Of a DNA stretch of 64,000 nt, positions 24,001-32,214 are shown piece by piece (the first letter of the stretch is position 1; every line of letters begins with the position of its first letter). Location: positions 744,001-808,000 of the forward strand of contig NZ_OZ040189.1 of assembly GCF_964048965.1 (NCBI RefSeq). The letters are read 5' to 3'. Made by a program: the position numbers and the translations under genes. The notes beneath the pieces were generated by a model. That model was not told the origin of the DNA and did not search any database. It was given only the letters and a program-made list of their open reading frames with translations. This DNA comes from Tenacibaculum sp. 190130A14a. Its GTDB lineage: Bacteria; Bacteroidota; Bacteroidia; Flavobacteriales; Flavobacteriaceae.

Positions 24001-25374
24001 GTAGTAGAGGTAAGTGCACCGGTTATAGATGCGGTAACAGAGACTACTACACCAGTGAATGGATTACCAGGAGGAACAACTTCTGCATTAACAGCGAATG
24101 ATACATTAAATGGGTCACCAGTAACAGTAGGTACAAACCCAGGAGATGTAACAGTAACACCAGTAACAGTTCCAACAGGATTGACATTAAATTCGGATGG
24201 AACAGTAACAGTGGCGGCAAATACACCAGCGGGAAGTTATAATGTAGAGTATACAATTTGTGAGGTAAACAATCCTACTAATTGTGATACAGTAACTTCT
24301 GTAGTAGAGGTAACGGGGGCGCCAATAATTGCAACGGATGACTTAACCCCAATTAATTTGTCAAATGTAAATGGATTTACAGGAGGGGTTGCAGGAGATT
24401 TAACAGTGAATGATACATTAAATGGAATATTAGTTAATGATAGTGATATTATTATAAATGTAGTTGATGATGGAGGCTTAATTGGTGTTACAATAGATGC
24501 AGAAGGTAATTTGATTGTTCCAGCAAATACACAGGAAGGGGTTTATGTTATTCAGTATCAAATATGTGAGGTCTTAAATCCTGGTAATTGTGATACTGCA
24601 GAAGCAATTGTAATTGTAGAACCAGATAACGACGGAGATGGAATTGTAGATGCCTTAGATTTAGATGATGATAACGATGGAATTTTAGATGTTGATGAAG
24701 GAGATGGATCTGTTGATACTGACGGAGACGGAATTCCAGATAGTTTAGATTCTGATAGTGATAATGATGGAGTACCAGACGTAATAGAAGGAAATGATGA
24801 TAACGGAGATGGAATTCCAGATGTACTTCCTTCTGGAAATGATACCGATGGAGATGGAATAGACGATTCTTATGATCCAGACAATGGAGGAGATCCAGTT
24901 GATATTCCTGATTCTGATGGAGATGGAATTCCAGATTATCAAGATACCGATGATGATAATGACGGAATTGATACCATGGATGAAGGTCCAGGAGATGGAG
25001 ATCCAACAACAAATGATGCTTTAGATACAAATGGAAATGGTATTCCAGATTATTTAGATTCAGATACCAACCCTTGTGGAACTCCGTACAATATTTTAAC
25101 TCCAGATGGAGATGGAGATAATGATGTATTCTATATTTCTTGTATTGACAGTCTGGAATATCAAAACAATTCAGTTGAAATATTTAATAGATGGGGTAAT
25201 ACTGTTTACAAAGCATCAGGCTATAATAATGAAGACGTTGCTTTTAGAGGTATTTCAAACGGAAGAGCGAATATAAATGTTGATGAAAAATTACCTTCAG
25301 GAACTTATTATTATGTCATTGATCTCGGAGACGGGTCTAAACCTAAAGTAGGATGGTTATATATTAACAGATAA
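9004..25374 (+). CDS. Giant repetitive T9SS-secreted surface protein (5456 aa)
   Basis: A signal peptide (about residues 1-30, ending NSFSQA) is followed by a choice-of-anchor L-type domain (about 34-310, with [25 protein letters not shown]) and one diverged repeat (about 315-405). Then come 47 copies of a 100-residue Ig-like repeat (406-5105), another diverged copy (about 5106-5207), a TSP3-like Ca-binding region of D-x-D-G-D-G-I repeats (about 5208-5350), and a C-terminal CHU_C / T9SS type B sorting domain (about 5355-5456, with [21 protein letters not shown] and [15 protein letters not shown]). Each repeat is rich in Thr and Val and has two Cys ([11 protein letters not shown]) that could form a disulfide. 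The product is probably an adhesin or SprB-like filament on the cell surface, exported by T9SS. It is the first gene of a tight operon with PorP/SprF and OmpA-like genes (gaps of 9 and 11 bp). Its exact role is unknown. Confidence 0.92.
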   Translation: MNKKYFFKKQIRCLLFFILIFFYKENSFSQATVTSNPTANDIAAQLQTAGIIISNPTITSGSSSQLGVFSNGTAGAALELDTGVAFTTSTITNAFSTNNLTANSDNLGISYNDIDVINIDNTANNDVVIFEFDFVAQPNYSGVLVEYQFGSDEYPDYVGSRFNDVFGFFVSDPSGSDPSIPNGVDLNSNGLYDGLEEPSLNLALVPGTTNSVSINNINGGFRGCNQDGTAADLTQTALYINNGHTGDGSTCSTNTGTKPIHVEFNGITQKFSAVINLIVGVTYHMKIAIADVGDATYDSGVFISSVGGLPIITTSNDSGSTTTLGGVAVTNVLLNDTVGGVVNPSVSNVELAQISSTNAGVSLNTATGEVIVAPGTPVGDYTLVYNVCKPSPTNCSSSSVLVSVLPVIDAVTETTTPVNGLPGGTTSALTANDTLNGSPVTVGTNPGDVTVTPVTVPTGLTLNSDGTVTVAANTPAGSYNVEYTICEVNNPTNCDTVTSVVEVSAPVIDAVTETTTPVNGLPGGTTSALTANDTLNGSPVTVGTNPGDVTVTPVTVPTGLTLNSDGTVTVAANTPAGSYNVEYTICEVNNPTNCDTVTSVVEVSAPVIDAVTETTTPVNGLPGGTTSALTANDTLNGSPVTVGTNPGDVTVTPVTVPTGLTLNSDGTVTVAANTPAGSYNVEYTICEVNNPTNCDTVTSVVEVSAPVIDAVTETTTPVNGLPGGTTSALTANDTLNGSPVTVGTNPGDVTVTPVTVPTGLTLNSDGTVTVAANTPAGSYNVEYTICEVNNPTNCDTVTSVVEVSAPVIDAVTETTTPVNGLPGGTTSALTANDTLNGSPVTVGTNPGDVTVTPVTVPTGLTLNSDGTVTVAANTPAGSYNVEYTICEVNNPTNCDTVTSVVEVSAPVIDAVTETTTPVNGLPGGTTSALTANDTLNGSPVTVGTNPGDVTVTPVTVPTGLTLNSDGTVTVAANTPAGSYNVEYTICEVNNPTNCDTVTSVVEVSAPVIDAVTETTTPVNGLPGGTTSALTANDTLNGSPVTVGTNPGDVTVTPVTVPTGLTLNSDGTVTVAANTPAGSYNVEYTICEVNNPTNCDTVTSVVEVSAPVIDAVTETTTPVNGLPGGTTSALTANDTLNGSPVTVGTNPGDVTVTPVTVPTGLTLNSDGTVTVAANTPAGSYNVEYTICEVNNPTNCDTVTSVVEVSAPVIDAVTETTTPVNGLPGGTTSALTANDTLNGSPVTVGTNPGDVTVTPVTVPTGLTLNSDGTVTVAANTPAGSYNVEYTICEVNNPTNCDTVTSVVEVSAPVIDAVTETTTPVNGLPGGTTSALTANDTLNGSPVTVGTNPGDVTVTPVTVPTGLTLNSDGTVTVAANTPAGSYNVEYTICEVNNPTNCDTVTSVVEVSAPVIDAVTETTTPVNGLPGGTTSALTANDTLNGSPVTVGTNPGDVTVTPVTVPTGLTLNSDGTVTVAANTPAGSYNVEYTICEVNNPTNCDTVTSVVEVSAPVIDAVTETTTPVNGLPGGTTSALTANDTLNGSPVTVGTNPGDVTVTPVTVPTGLTLNSDGTVTVAANTPAGSYNVEYTICEVNNPTNCDTVTSVVEVSAPVIDAVTETTTPVNGLPGGTTSALTANDTLNGSPVTVGTNPGDVTVTPVTVPTGLTLNSDGTVTVAANTPAGSYNVEYTICEVNNPTNCDTVTSVVEVSAPVIDAVTETTTPVNGLPGGTTSALTANDTLNGSPVTVGTNPGDVTVTPVTVPTGLTLNSDGTVTVAANTPAGSYNVEYTICEVNNPTNCDTVTSVVEVSAPVIDAVTETTTPVNGLPGGTTSALTANDTLNGSPVTVGTNPGDVTVTPVTVPTGLTLNSDGTVTVAANTPAGSYNVEYTICEVNNPTNCDTVTSVVEVSAPVIDAVTETTTPVNGLPGGTTSALTANDTLNGSPVTVGTNPGDVTVTPVTVPTGLTLNSDGTVTVAANTPAGSYNVEYTICEVNNPTNCDTVTSVVEVSAPVIDAVTETTTPVNGLPGGTTSALTANDTLNGSPVTVGTNPGDVTVTPVTVPTGLTLNSDGTVTVAANTPAGSYNVEYTICEVNNPTNCDTVTSVVEVSAPVIDAVTETTTPVNGLPGGTTSALTANDTLNGSPVTVGTNPGDVTVTPVTVPTGLTLNSDGTVTVAANTPAGSYNVEYTICEVNNPTNCDTVTSVVEVSAPVIDAVTETTTPVNGLPGGTTSALTANDTLNGSPVTVGTNPGDVTVTPVTVPTGLTLNSDGTVTVAANTPAGSYNVEYTICEVNNPTNCDTVTSVVEVSAPVIDAVTETTTPVNGLPGGTTSALTANDTLNGSPVTVGTNPGDVTVTPVTVPTGLTLNSDGTVTVAANTPAGSYNVEYTICEVNNPTNCDTVTSVVEVSAPVIDAVTETTTPVNGLPGGTTSALTANDTLNGSPVTVGTNPGDVTVTPVTVPTGLTLNSDGTVTVAANTPAGSYNVEYTICEVNNPTNCDTVTSVVEVSAPVIDAVTETTTPVNGLPGGTTSALTANDTLNGSPVTVGTNPGDVTVTPVTVPTGLTLNSDGTVTVAANTPAGSYNVEYTICEVNNPTNCDTVTSVVEVSAPVIDAVTETTTPVNGLPGGTTSALTANDTLNGSPVTVGTNPGDVTVTPVTVPTGLTLNSDGTVTVAANTPAGSYNVEYTICEVNNPTNCDTVTSVVEVSAPVIDAVTETTTPVNGLPGGTTSALTANDTLNGSPVTVGTNPGDVTVTPVTVPTGLTLNSDGTVTVAANTPAGSYNVEYTICEVNNPTNCDTVTSVVEVSAPVIDAVTETTTPVNGLPGGTTSALTANDTLNGSPVTVGTNPGDVTVTPVTVPTGLTLNSDGTVTVAANTPAGSYNVEYTICEVNNPTNCDTVTSVVEVSAPVIDAVTETTTPVNGLPGGTTSALTANDTLNGSPVTVGTNPGDVTVTPVTVPTGLTLNSDGTVTVAANTPAGSYNVEYTICEVNNPTNCDTVTSVVEVSAPVIDAVTETTTPVNGLPGGTTSALTANDTLNGSPVTVGTNPGDVTVTPVTVPTGLTLNSDGTVTVAANTPAGSYNVEYTICEVNNPTNCDTVTSVVEVSAPVIDAVTETTTPVNGLPGGTTSALTANDTLNGSPVTVGTNPGDVTVTPVTVPTGLTLNSDGTVTVAANTPAGSYNVEYTICEVNNPTNCDTVTSVVEVSAPVIDAVTETTTPVNGLPGGTTSALTANDTLNGSPVTVGTNPGDVTVTPVTVPTGLTLNSDGTVTVAANTPAGSYNVEYTICEVNNPTNCDTVTSVVEVSAPVIDAVTETTTPVNGLPGGTTSALTANDTLNGSPVTVGTNPGDVTVTPVTVPTGLTLNSDGTVTVAANTPAGSYNVEYTICEVNNPTNCDTVTSVVEVSAPVIDAVTETTTPVNGLPGGTTSALTANDTLNGSPVTVGTNPGDVTVTPVTVPTGLTLNSDGTVTVAANTPAGSYNVEYTICEVNNPTNCDTVTSVVEVSAPVIDAVTETTTPVNGLPGGTTSALTANDTLNGSPVTVGTNPGDVTVTPVTVPTGLTLNSDGTVTVAANTPAGSYNVEYTICEVNNPTNCDTVTSVVEVSAPVIDAVTETTTPVNGLPGGTTSALTANDTLNGSPVTVGTNPGDVTVTPVTVPTGLTLNSDGTVTVAANTPAGSYNVEYTICEVNNPTNCDTVTSVVEVSAPVIDAVTETTTPVNGLPGGTTSALTANDTLNGSPVTVGTNPGDVTVTPVTVPTGLTLNSDGTVTVAANTPAGSYNVEYTICEVNNPTNCDTVTSVVEVSAPVIDAVTETTTPVNGLPGGTTSALTANDTLNGSPVTVGTNPGDVTVTPVTVPTGLTLNSDGTVTVAANTPAGSYNVEYTICEVNNPTNCDTVTSVVEVSAPVIDAVTETTTPVNGLPGGTTSALTANDTLNGSPVTVGTNPGDVTVTPVTVPTGLTLNSDGTVTVAANTPAGSYNVEYTICEVNNPTNCDTVTSVVEVSAPVIDAVTETTTPVNGLPGGTTSALTANDTLNGSPVTVGTNPGDVTVTPVTVPTGLTLNSDGTVTVAANTPAGSYNVEYTICEVNNPTNCDTVTSVVEVSAPVIDAVTETTTPVNGLPGGTTSALTANDTLNGSPVTVGTNPGDVTVTPVTVPTGLTLNSDGTVTVAANTPAGSYNVEYTICEVNNPTNCDTVTSVVEVSAPVIDAVTETTTPVNGLPGGTTSALTANDTLNGSPVTVGTNPGDVTVTPVTVPTGLTLNSDGTVTVAANTPAGSYNVEYTICEVNNPTNCDTVTSVVEVSAPVIDAVTETTTPVNGLPGGTTSALTANDTLNGSPVTVGTNPGDVTVTPVTVPTGLTLNSDGTVTVAANTPAGSYNVEYTICEVNNPTNCDTVTSVVEVSAPVIDAVTETTTPVNGLPGGTTSALTANDTLNGSPVTVGTNPGDVTVTPVTVPTGLTLNSDGTVTVAANTPAGSYNVEYTICEVNNPTNCDTVTSVVEVSAPVIDAVTETTTPVNGLPGGTTSALTANDTLNGSPVTVGTNPGDVTVTPVTVPTGLTLNSDGTVTVAANTPAGSYNVEYTICEVNNPTNCDTVTSVVEVSAPVIDAVTETTTPVNGLPGGTTSALTANDTLNGSPVTVGTNPGDVTVTPVTVPTGLTLNSDGTVTVAANTPAGSYNVEYTICEVNNPTNCDTVTSVVEVSAPVIDAVTETTTPVNGLPGGTTSALTANDTLNGSPVTVGTNPGDVTVTPVTVPTGLTLNSDGTVTVAANTPAGSYNVEYTICEVNNPTNCDTVTSVVEVSAPVIDAVTETTTPVNGLPGGTTSALTANDTLNGSPVTVGTNPGDVTVTPVTVPTGLTLNSDGTVTVAANTPAGSYNVEYTICEVNNPTNCDTVTSVVEVSAPVIDAVTETTTPVNGLPGGTTSALTANDTLNGSPVTVGTNPGDVTVTPVTVPTGLTLNSDGTVTVAANTPAGSYNVEYTICEVNNPTNCDTVTSVVEVSAPVIDAVTETTTPVNGLPGGTTSALTANDTLNGSPVTVGTNPGDVTVTPVTVPTGLTLNSDGTVTVAANTPAGSYNVEYTICEVNNPTNCDTVTSVVEVTGAPIIATDDLTPINLSNVNGFTGGVAGDLTVNDTLNGILVNDSDIIINVVDDGGLIGVTIDAEGNLIVPANTQEGVYVIQYQICEVLNPGNCDTAEAIVIVEPDNDGDGIVDALDLDDDNDGILDVDEGDGSVDTDGDGIPDSLDSDSDNDGVPDVIEGNDDNGDGIPDVLPSGNDTDGDGIDDSYDPDNGGDPVDIPDSDGDGIPDYQDTDDDNDGIDTMDEGPGDGDPTTNDALDTNGNGIPDYLDSDTNPCGTPYNILTPDGDGDNDVFYISCIDSLEYQNNSVEIFNRWGNTVYKASGYNNEDVAFRGISNGRANINVDEKLPSGTYYYVIDLGDGSKPKVGWLYINR
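10219..24318 (+). repeat. 47 tandem copies of a 300-bp in-frame repeat
   Basis: The array is 14.1 kb long. Each unit encodes 100 residues, from [15 protein letters not shown] to VTSVVEVSA. By eye the copies are identical at every base except one synonymous site (base 10335 plus multiples of 300), where the Thr codon is ACG or ACA. The last copy diverges from about 24314. The unit length is a multiple of three, so gain or loss of copies never breaks the frame. Such identity points to very recent expansion or continuing homogenisation. Confidence 0.97.
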
Positions 25375-25383
25375 AAAAATAAT

Positions 25384-26304
25384 ATGAAATTAAGATATAT
25401 ATATACAATAGTAGCATTGATATTTAGCGGATTAAATATCAATGCACAACAAGATCCACAGTATACACAATACATGTATAATACAATGAGTGTTAACCCT
25501 GCATATGCTGGTTCTAGTGGACATACCATAATAAATTTATTAGGAAGAACACAATGGGTTGGGGTTGATGGAGCTCCTGATACGCAGACCCTAAGTTATG
25601 ATGCTCCGCTTGGTTATAGCGGAGTTGGATTAGGAGTAAACCTTACCAATGATAGAATTGGACCAGCAAGAGAGATTTTTTTAGATATTAATGCTTCTTA
25701 TAGAGTAAGAACTAGTGATGAAGGGAATTTATCATTTGGATTGAAATTAGGTGGAAGACATTTAAATGTAGACTGGAGTAGAGGATTGATTCAAGATAGG
25801 GAAGATAAAAGGTTACGAGGGAATATCAATCGATTTTTACCAACTATTGGAGCGGGAATTTATTACTACACTGATAATTGGTATTTAGGAGGAGCAGTTC
25901 CTAATATCATAAGAACGGAGCATTATGATGATGCGAATAGTGGCGGAGATGTAGCAGAAGAAAGAATGCACTTTTTCTTTATAGGTGGATATGTCTTTGA
26001 TTTAAATGAGAGTATCAAGTTTAAGCCTGCTTTTTTAACAAAAATTGTAAGTGGTGCTCCTTTATCACTAGATGTGTCTGCCAATTTTTTATTCAACCAA
26101 AAATTTACAGCAGGAGCAGCTTGGAGATGGGATGACTCCATTAGTGCTTTACTTGGGTTACAGGCTACCGAAAATTTACATATTGGGTTTGCTTATGATT
26201 TGACCACTTCAAATTATAGTAACTACAACTCAGGTACCTATGAATTAATGATAAAATGGGAGATATTCCGAGAGTTAGCAACTAAATCTCCAAGATTCTT
26301 TTAA
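25384..26304 (+). CDS. PorP/SprF-family outer membrane protein
   Basis: A 306-residue protein with a signal peptide (MKLRYIYTIVALIFSGLNINAQ) followed by the family hallmark QDPQYTQYMYNTMSVNPAYAGS. Alternating beta-barrel strands continue to the C-terminus. PorP/SprF proteins are outer membrane components that act with T9SS. SprF is needed to deliver the large adhesin SprB, and SprF-like genes usually sit directly behind a large type B CTD protein, as here. It is therefore probably the dedicated export or anchoring partner of the giant protein. It starts 9 bp after that gene's stop and is followed after 11 bp by the OmpA-like gene. Confidence 0.92.
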   Translation: MKLRYIYTIVALIFSGLNINAQQDPQYTQYMYNTMSVNPAYAGSSGHTIINLLGRTQWVGVDGAPDTQTLSYDAPLGYSGVGLGVNLTNDRIGPAREIFLDINASYRVRTSDEGNLSFGLKLGGRHLNVDWSRGLIQDREDKRLRGNINRFLPTIGAGIYYYTDNWYLGGAVPNIIRTEHYDDANSGGDVAEERMHFFFIGGYVFDLNESIKFKPAFLTKIVSGAPLSLDVSANFLFNQKFTAGAAWRWDDSISALLGLQATENLHIGFAYDLTTSNYSNYNSGTYELMIKWEIFRELATKSPRFF

Positions 26305-26315
26305 AAAAAGTAAAA

Positions 26316-28277
26316 ATGAGAAGAACAATACCACTACAAATATTGATATGTATACTATTTACAACAATTACGTTTGGGCAACGTAAGTATGCTGCAGATA
26401 GATATTTTAATGAATTTGCGTATAAAAAGTCAACGGAGTTGTATAAAGTAATTTATGAAAAAGGAGATGATTCCTATTTAGTATTGAGCAGACTAGGCGA
26501 TTCACATTACTTTAACTTTGAGTTTGATTTAGCAGAGAAATACTATAACAAGCTTATGAATTCTTATATGTCTGTTGCTTCACCAAAGCATATTTTTCGA
26601 TATTCACAAGTTTTAAAGACTAATGGAAAAGTAAAAGAATCAGACAAATGGTTGTTTAAATTAAAAAATATTGGAAATGATAGTAGAGCAGAAGCTTTGG
26701 AAAAAAATGAAGATTACTTTGTTGAATATTCTAACAAGCCAAAGACATACATAAATATTCATAATATTTCATCCAATACTAAATATTCCGATTTTGGAGG
26801 ATTTCTTTATAAGAATGGTTTTTACTTCGCTTCGGCAAAACCGAAGTCAGAAAAAGACAAGAAGTTATATAGGTGGAATAGACAGCCATTTTTAAATATC
26901 TATAAAACAGAAAAGAAAGAAGTTAAGGAAAATAAAGTTTTAGAGGTTGAGGATGCTAACATGATCAATGAGTTGAGTTCAAAATATCATGAATCTAATT
27001 TAATTATTACAAAAGATGGAAAAAAAGCATATTTCACAAGAGATAATTTTGATGGGAAACGATTGCAAGGAGATAAAGACCGAGTTTCTCATCTTAAGAT
27101 TTATTCCGTAGAAAGAATAGGAGATGTTTGGGGGAATATACAAGAATTACCATTTAATAGTAAAGATTATTCCTGCGGACATCCTGCTTTAAGTCCAGAT
27201 GAAAGAACATTATATTTTGTATCTGATATGGCAAATGGTTATGGAGGAACAGATATTTATAAGGCTGATATTTTAGGAAATAATACTTTCGGAGAACCAG
27301 TGAATTTAGGTAAATCAATAAATACAGAGGGAAGAGAAATGTTTCCATTTATGGGGAATAACGGAACCTTGTTTTTTGCTTCTGATGGACATTTAGGATT
27401 AGGAGCTTTAGATATTTTTGAGTCAAAGAAAGAAAATAACAGGTTTACATCACCGGTAAATTTAGGAAGTCCTGTTAATGGTCCCTTTGATGATTTTGCA
27501 TTTGTAATTAATGATGAGCATACATATGGTTTTTTCTCATCTAATAGAAAAGGAGGAGAAGGAGATGATGATATTTATAGTTTTACAATCTACAATTGTA
27601 AAGAAGATATAAAAGGAATTGTTTCAGATTCGAGAACTGGAGAACCAATTTCGGAAGTGTTGGTTCAATTAATGAATTCAAAAGGAGAACCTATAGAAGA
27701 ACAAAGAACGAGGGGAGCGGGAGAATATTTGTTTAAAAAGATAGATTGTGAGAAAAACTTTGTAGTAGTAGTTTCAAAAGAAAATTACAGGAATGCAAAA
27801 AAGGATACAAAAACGTTGGATATAAATAAAGAAACAGTGGTTGAGAACATTCAATTAGAATCCTTGATAGTAGAAAATCAAATAGTAATCAATCCAATTT
27901 ATTTTGATTTCGATTTGCATAATATTAGAGAAGATGCAGAATATGAATTGGAACATATTGTTTCGGTTTTAAATAACAATCCAGATTTAATTATCAAAAT
28001 AGAATCTCATACAGATAGTAGGGGTACCAAAGAATACAATAAAACCTTATCCAGTAACAGAGCAAAATCTACCAGAGATTATATAATTTCTAGAGGAATT
28101 AATGCTGATAGAATTGAAAGTGCTATTGGTTATGGTGAAGATAAACTACTGAATGATTGCGATGATGCAAATCAAAGTAAATGTACTGAAGAAGAACATC
28201 AAAAAAATAGAAGATCTTATTTTTATATCGTAAAAAGAGGAGACAATATTAAAGTAACTAATCAAAAAAAGGAATAA
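26316..28277 (+). CDS. OmpA-family protein with PD40 and carboxypeptidase-regulatory-like domains
   Basis: A 653-residue protein. A signal peptide (to about residue 21, TFGQ) is followed by a TPR-like N-terminal region (about 30-130) and PD40/WD40-like beta-propeller repeats (about 200-420, including GHPALSPDERTLYFVSDMANGYGGTDIY and LGALDIFESKK). Then come a carboxypeptidase-regulatory-like domain (about 435-525, IKGIVSDSRTGEPISEVLVQL) and a C-terminal OmpA peptidoglycan-binding domain (about 540-645, IYFDFDLHNIRED, ESHTDSRGTKEYN, LSSNRAKSTRDYI, NRRS). It probably bridges the outer membrane and peptidoglycan. The same architecture follows PorP/SprF genes in many Bacteroidota, so it is expected to serve the giant protein. 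A terminator follows at 28283. Confidence 0.92.
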   Translation: MRRTIPLQILICILFTTITFGQRKYAADRYFNEFAYKKSTELYKVIYEKGDDSYLVLSRLGDSHYFNFEFDLAEKYYNKLMNSYMSVASPKHIFRYSQVLKTNGKVKESDKWLFKLKNIGNDSRAEALEKNEDYFVEYSNKPKTYINIHNISSNTKYSDFGGFLYKNGFYFASAKPKSEKDKKLYRWNRQPFLNIYKTEKKEVKENKVLEVEDANMINELSSKYHESNLIITKDGKKAYFTRDNFDGKRLQGDKDRVSHLKIYSVERIGDVWGNIQELPFNSKDYSCGHPALSPDERTLYFVSDMANGYGGTDIYKADILGNNTFGEPVNLGKSINTEGREMFPFMGNNGTLFFASDGHLGLGALDIFESKKENNRFTSPVNLGSPVNGPFDDFAFVINDEHTYGFFSSNRKGGEGDDDIYSFTIYNCKEDIKGIVSDSRTGEPISEVLVQLMNSKGEPIEEQRTRGAGEYLFKKIDCEKNFVVVVSKENYRNAKKDTKTLDINKETVVENIQLESLIVENQIVINPIYFDFDLHNIREDAEYELEHIVSVLNNNPDLIIKIESHTDSRGTKEYNKTLSSNRAKSTRDYIISRGINADRIESAIGYGEDKLLNDCDDANQSKCTEEEHQKNRRSYFYIVKRGDNIKVTNQKKE

Positions 28278-28282
28278 TTTTT

Positions 28283-28312
28283 AAAAAGCTATACATATTG
28301 TATAGCTTTTTT
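28283..28312 (+). terminator. Terminator of the giant-protein operon
   Basis: Stem AAAAAGCTATAC/GTATAGCTTTTT with a 5-base loop and a T-run, six bases after the OmpA-like gene stop. Confidence 0.85.
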
Positions 28313-28441
28313 GTAAGTTAGTGGCAAGAATTAAATATAAAATTACCGTAGTGCACTTTTTATTAAAAACCACAACAAAAGGGTTCGAATATTGGAACAC
28401 TTAATTGATATGTTTTTATTACCAGTTAATTACGGCTTAAC

Positions 28442-28482
28442 AAAATAACCTCTACTTTTAATTGTAAAGTAGAGGTTATTTT
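28442..28482. terminator. Long perfect hairpin between operon and transposase
   Basis: Arms of 17 bp (AAAATAACCTCTACTTT and complement) with a 7-base loop and A/T runs on both sides, so it can terminate from either direction. It separates the plus-strand operon from the minus-strand transposase. Confidence 0.75.
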
Positions 28483-28566
28483 AGATTTAAAATTTTGTTG
28501 CTACAAAAATTATTTGTGGTAGTTATCCTGTATTTTCTGGTTTCTATTGTGCTATACAAGACACTT

Positions 28567-29448
28567 TTATACTACAATTGTTAAATTCTTGATTATTGTT
28601 CTTTTTTTTCTAGCAAGTTGTATTTGTTGCTTATAGAGGTCTTTATTTGGAGTTTTACCTTGAATGATTTCCATAGGAGTATATCCATACAATTCGGTTA
28701 GATATCTGTGATGATTATAATATTCTATAAAACGCTGTAAATCGAGCAAATGTATTTGTTGATTTAAAGAATGTTTTCCGTGGAGAAACTCGGTTTTATA
28801 AATGCTATGCGTACTTTCAGCCATTGAATTAGAAAATGGAAATTCTTTTGTCCTAGCAGTAATTTTAGTAACAAGTGGAGGGGCTTTTATGCTATTAATC
28901 CAAGTTAGAAGTTTTCCTTTATTTTCAGAGCCTCTATCAGACAAAATACTAATAGGTTTAGTAGTGTTGAGTAAATCATACTTTGTAAAAGTCTCTTGAA
29001 AAAGGTTTTTAATAAACCTGCTTCCTGCTTTTCCATCTGTAGAAGCTACATGCAAAATAGCTTTAGAAAAATTATCTTTTACAAAGGCAACTTTTTGTAT
29101 GCCATCTTCAATAGTAGTAACTTTGAATCGTTTTATCTTTTGATATCCTAAAGCAGCAGTATATTTGAAAAAGGTAGATTTTCCGCAGGAAATAAGATTG
29201 TTTTTAAGAGCGTAATAGTATAAAGTGGTTTTAGTTTTTCCAAAATGGATAGAGTCTTTAATTAATTGTTCAATAGTAATTATTTCTTGTATCGTTAGTT
29301 GATTGGGGTATTGTTTATAACATTTTTTTAAGGGGTTTAGGCTACAAATAATTTTTCTTTTTTCTTGATAATACCAATCTTTAGAAATCCCATAATATTT
29401 ACAAGCAGTAGCTACTGATATTTTTGATAAAGAAGCCAAATGTTGCAC
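28567..29448 (-). CDS. DDE-type transposase/integrase-core protein (IS3-like OrfB)
   Basis: A 293-residue protein with an N-terminal helical part (SVATACKYYGISKDWYYQEKR) and an integrase-core domain. Candidate catalytic residues are Asp in VASTDGKAGSRF, Asp in SILSDRGSENKG and Glu in SNSMAESTHSIYKTEFLHG. The C-terminus has FIEYYNHHRYLTELYGYTPME, as in IS3-type OrfB proteins. The frame is complete and the DDE set appears intact, so it may be active, but no OrfA is recognisable upstream and I cannot define terminal inverted repeats. It lies near the right end of the integrated element. Confidence 0.8.
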   Translation of the reverse strand: MQHLASLSKISVATACKYYGISKDWYYQEKRKIICSLNPLKKCYKQYPNQLTIQEIITIEQLIKDSIHFGKTKTTLYYYALKNNLISCGKSTFFKYTAALGYQKIKRFKVTTIEDGIQKVAFVKDNFSKAILHVASTDGKAGSRFIKNLFQETFTKYDLLNTTKPISILSDRGSENKGKLLTWINSIKAPPLVTKITARTKEFPFSNSMAESTHSIYKTEFLHGKHSLNQQIHLLDLQRFIEYYNHHRYLTELYGYTPMEIIQGKTPNKDLYKQQIQLARKKRTIIKNLTIVV

Positions 29449-29506
29449 AGAAGCAACAATTTTTGAAGTATGTAGTTTTAATAGTTTTTATTTTGTGAAA
29501 ATTCTC

Positions 29507-29659
29507 CTAGCATGTGTAAATACCCTTTTCTAGTTTCGATAAAAAACGCATAGCTTTAAATAAAAACTTAGAAGCAAAAACATCTTTGATAGTATCAAAC
29601 TGATTTTCACAAGTATGAACCCAATCACTTCCATAGTAATGCTCATGTGCAAACTGATT
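29507..29659 (-). pseudogene. Short fragment of a second transposase-like gene
   Basis: The minus strand reads HEHYYGSDWVHTCENQFDTI, then KDVFASKFLFKAMRFLSKLEKG and a stop: 50 residues with no start codon in frame. The fragment lies just upstream of the transposase and looks like the tail of another mobile-element gene. The family is uncertain. The surrounding 29449-29870 has no other gene that I can support. Confidence 0.4.
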
Positions 29660-29870
29660 TCAATTATGTTTAGTGGTCTTGGGGATTTGAGTAATTTGTT
29701 GATTGTCAGGTATTCAGACAGCGTATAATACTATCATCAATGGATGATAATTTCGCTTATACATTTTTCATAACATTTAAAGGCTGGCGAAAATAAAATA
29801 ATTTTTATACTTTTTATTAAAAATAATGTATGGAAATTTCTATATTGGGATGCAGTTAATTGTTTAATTT

Positions 29871-29898
29871 ACCGTAAACGGTTTCGTAAACAGTTTAC
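29871..29898 (+). repeat. GTAAAC repeats, candidate integrase arm sites (right)
   Basis: CCGTAAAC and TCGTAAAC about ten bases apart, then an inverted GTTTAC, about 45 bases inside the right attachment core. They match the CCGTAAAC pair at 5586-5608 near the left core. Confidence 0.45.
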
Positions 29899-29943
29899 AA
29901 TTTTTTACATAGAAAAAGCGTGAAAAAAAGGTGATTCTTCGAA

Positions 29944-29986
29944 CTCATAACCCGAAGGTCACAGGTTCGAGTCCTGTTCCCGCTAC
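29944..29986 (+). repeat. attR: tRNA-fMet 3'-half copy closing the integrated element
   Basis: Identical to 5464-5506, from the anticodon loop to the tRNA 3' end. The 5' half of the tRNA is missing, so this is not a functional tRNA gene. It is followed by the same sequence that follows the second complete tRNA-fMet at 36036. Confidence 0.85.
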
Positions 29987-29994
29987 TAAACAGA

Positions 29995-30023
29995 AAGGAT
30001 TGTTAATTAACAATCCTTTTTTT
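29995..30023. terminator. Palindromic terminator after attR
   Basis: Arms AAGGATTGTTAA/TTAACAATCCTT (perfect 12 bp), then a T-run. It is a duplicate of the terminator at 36118-36147. Confidence 0.75.
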
Positions 30024-30216
30024 ATTCTTTTAATTCAGTAATTTCATTTCTTAAAATAGGAGTAATTGGGCTAAATCCCATATTTACCTTTATTTTTTTT
30101 CAAAATCCATTTGGATTCAAACCACTTAGTTGAAAAAATTTTTCACCGATAATTGATTTCGGATAAATTACATTGCTGTCGAAATTGACACTTGAAAACA
30201 GCTTTGGTATTATTTA
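30022..30216 (-). pseudogene. 3' fragment of the 227-residue membrane-protein gene (copy of 36146-36340)
   Basis: About 195 bases match the 3' end of the gene at 36146-36829 with scattered substitutions and no frameshift. Homology stops at about 30216, so only the last 65 or so codons remain and there is no start. With the neighbouring terminator and tRNA half it forms a duplicated flank of about 270 bp. Confidence 0.85.
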
Positions 30217-30331
30217 GTTATTCATAGTTGAATTTTTAATGTTTGTCAACGTATTTGTGTATGAAACGTAGCGTATAAAAAGACACTAACTTTAAGAATT
30301 AATATGGAGCAGAATTTTTATATTTTGTTTT

Positions 30332-30856
30332 TTAATGCATTAGAATTGTTCCATTCGGAAACTCACCTTCATATCCACAAGGTAAATGTCCATTTTTGTA
30401 AATCGGAATCAAATCAGAATAGAATGTTGGAATATTATATTTTTTATACGCTACTTCTTGGTAGTAACTCAAAATATCCCATTCTAGAGAAGCAAATATT
30501 GAGTCGGGTAAATCACTTTGATTTAATTTTTCTCTTGCAGTTTTAAATATTCCGTTATCCAAATAATTCTTTATTCCAACAGTAATTGTGTTCCATTCAG
30601 CCGATTCATTTTGTCGAGTTCTGTTCAAGAATGAAGTTAAATCATTTATTTTCTCTAATTGAAAGTTTTCCCATTCAATAGAATTACATAATTCAACAGA
30701 TTGCGTTAAAGATTCAATTCTTTTTAGCTTGTGTTTAGAAGAGAATTCAATTTCTTTTCCACAATTACTAAACCAATTTATATTTTCTAAACTGGAAAAA
30801 TGTTCAGGTTTTAGAGGTTTTAAATATCTTAAAGGTTTACCGTATTGAATTATCAT
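30332..30856 (-). CDS. Hypothetical cytoplasmic protein in the cassette-like array
   Basis: A 174-residue protein without signal peptide or membrane segment, starting MIIQYGKPLRYLKPLKP and ending GEFPNGTILMH. It is rich in aromatic residues and charge. The N-terminal part resembles a short DUF-like lead (KPEHFSSLENINWFSNCG) and the rest is helical. The family is unknown to me. It is the first of the uniformly minus-strand small genes right of the integrated element. Downstream of its stop, at about 30253-30272, is a half-site of the array's intergenic repeat (CAACGTATTTGTGTATG). Confidence 0.7.
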   Translation of the reverse strand: MIIQYGKPLRYLKPLKPEHFSSLENINWFSNCGKEIEFSSKHKLKRIESLTQSVELCNSIEWENFQLEKINDLTSFLNRTRQNESAEWNTITVGIKNYLDNGIFKTAREKLNQSDLPDSIFASLEWDILSYYQEVAYKKYNIPTFYSDLIPIYKNGHLPCGYEGEFPNGTILMH

Positions 30857-30909
30857 TTTGTGGCTTTATTGGTTTTCTTAAATTGCCATTATACATTATT
30901 GTATGCAGT

Positions 30910-31539
30910 TTATTTAAATATTCCTTTAATTTTTTCAATAATCGAACGAGGGGGCAAAGAACTTGAAATATCTGATTCCTTAAGGACTTCTCGAGCTTTA
31001 ATTTTTACACTTACATCTGCATTATTAGCTAATTCTATTATTCGATTAATCCAAGTTTCTGCTTCTGAAATTTCATCATCTTCATCAAGTTCAATTAAGA
31101 ACCAACTAATAACATCTAAAAGTTCTATATTAAATTTTGGTTCATTTTGAAAATTAAGATTAGAAGTTAAAAACTCCATAATATCAATATAGATATTTTC
31201 AGTTTTAGAATAAATATCCTCAGTCTCAATATCAGTAAGTACTTCTAAATATTCGGGTTTAATTCTTTTATTTTTTGCCAAATTAACCACACGCTGTATT
31301 TCCTCGAATAAAAATTCATTAAAATCAATTGAAAATTCAGAAAACGCTTCATAAATAATACTTAAACTTGAAAATTCACTTGGAATAGTATTTATACAGT
31401 ATTGCTTAATTTCATTCAAGTTAGCTTTTGAATATTTGACCAACTCTTTTGAAAATTTTCGAGATTCTTTTTCATCACTGTTAATCCATTCATCAAGTTC
31501 ATTTTCTTGATGATATTTTAATTTCTCAATTACATTCAT
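30910..31539 (-). CDS. Hypothetical acidic alpha-helical protein
   Basis: A 209-residue, strongly acidic, mostly helical protein starting MNVIEKLKYHQENELDEW. The region LLDVISWFLIELDEDDEISEAETWINRIIELANNADVSVKIKAREVL could be HEAT-like helical hairpins. There is no signal peptide or transmembrane segment. Such acidic helical proteins in cassette arrays are often immunity or anti-phage accessory proteins, but nothing here proves that. A full intergenic repeat lies upstream (31564-31697), and a half-site lies at about 30888-30905 downstream. Confidence 0.7.
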   Translation of the reverse strand: MNVIEKLKYHQENELDEWINSDEKESRKFSKELVKYSKANLNEIKQYCINTIPSEFSSLSIIYEAFSEFSIDFNEFLFEEIQRVVNLAKNKRIKPEYLEVLTDIETEDIYSKTENIYIDIMEFLTSNLNFQNEPKFNIELLDVISWFLIELDEDDEISEAETWINRIIELANNADVSVKIKAREVLKESDISSSLPPRSIIEKIKGIFK

Positions 31540-31563
31540 GCTATTTTAGTATTGGTTTTAATT

Positions 31564-31697
31564 GTGTGCAACGGTCTCGTATAACCGTCAGTTACCGTTT
31601 AAAATTACTAATTTTTAATGATGCACCAATGTTTTTAAAGTACGAGTGGATTTGGACGTAGTCGAATCCGCCGTAATTGGGGTTATACATTTTTGGT
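31564..31697. repeat. Intergenic attC-like palindromic repeat, copy A
   Basis: About 130 bp, nearly the same as 34494-34632. The outer half-sites are GTGTGCAACGGTCTCGTATAA and GGTTATACATTTTTGG. The inner hairpin is GGATTTGGACGTAGTCGAATCC, with arms GGATT-/-AATCC. It lies exactly between two genes of the array. Size, imperfect palindromy and position resemble integron attC sites. Confidence 0.7.
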
Positions 31698-31706
31698 AAA
31701 TCGTTT

Positions 31707-32138
31707 TTATCTTTTCTTGTGTTTTCCATTCTCAATTATACATCCACAATCAATTTCCGAAATTGGCTTTATTCCGCTCTTTTTTATTTTCCATTCTGTT
31801 AAACTCAAATCGGGATATACTGGAATTCCCATTCCAATAAAAGTTGAGTCAGATTTTATTATTGAATCTCGTTCAGATTGTAAATATTTTTTGGTGTATT
31901 CTCGGTCATTTTTAAATCTTATTTTTTTGTCAGCAACAGAGTAAGTTCCAGTTATTTCAGCTTGACAAGCACTAAGTCCGTATTTGTATTTAAAAGTTCC
32001 GTTTGCTTGTAATTCAATAATCGACCATCTTTCGAACTCATTGTCAACTGAGTAATAAGTTCCGACCAATTCAGTTTCTGTGTTTTGTCCAAATAGGACT
32101 AAAAATGTTATGGTCAATAATGAAAGAATGATTTTCAT
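31707..32138 (-). CDS. Secreted lipocalin-like small protein
   Basis: A 143-residue protein. A signal peptide (MKIILSLLTITFLVLFGQ) is followed by a beta-rich domain: LVGTYYSVDNEFERWSIIELQANGTFKYKYG and EITGTYSVADKKIRFKND. This is the pattern of Bacteroidota lipocalin-like proteins, in which a G-T-Y/W start is followed by threading beta strands. Two Cys near the C-terminus (DCGC) may be structural. It is predicted periplasmic. It sits in the array between repeat copy A and a short repeat at 32146-32212. A ligand cannot be inferred. Confidence 0.7.
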   Translation of the reverse strand: MKIILSLLTITFLVLFGQNTETELVGTYYSVDNEFERWSIIELQANGTFKYKYGLSACQAEITGTYSVADKKIRFKNDREYTKKYLQSERDSIIKSDSTFIGMGIPVYPDLSLTEWKIKKSGIKPISEIDCGCIIENGKHKKR

Positions 32139-32145
32139 ATGGTTT

Positions 32146-32212
32146 AGTTAAATGTTTGTAAACGTTTTGGCTAAGTTGCGTTTTAATGAAGTTTAGGTGG
32201 TGTTGTAAGTAG
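32146..32212. repeat. Short degenerate intergenic repeat
   Basis: Half-sites resembling TGTAAACGTTTTGGCTAA and GGTGTTGTAAG flank a short centre. It is in the same position relative to genes as the longer attC-like repeats, but eroded or truncated. Confidence 0.35.
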
Positions 32213-32214
32213 TT

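Noticed and set aside
10247..24256. Forty-seven antisense open frames of 69 codons, one per repeat
   Set aside because: They are the mirror of the coding repeat and repeat because the DNA does. They are Leu-rich with no ribosome-binding site or promoter, and the plus-strand gene accounts for the conservation.
10219..24318. CRISPR array
   Set aside because: Units abut without spacers, are 300 bp long and encode protein in one continuous frame.
24548..25030. A 160-codon minus-strand open frame rich in His and Leu
   Set aside because: It is the shadow of the plus-strand D-x-D-G-D-G calcium-binding repeats; its composition is that of a reverse reading.
29944..29986. Third functional tRNA-fMet gene
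   Set aside because: Only the 3' half from the anticodon loop onward is present; acceptor 5' strand, D arm and promoter are missing.
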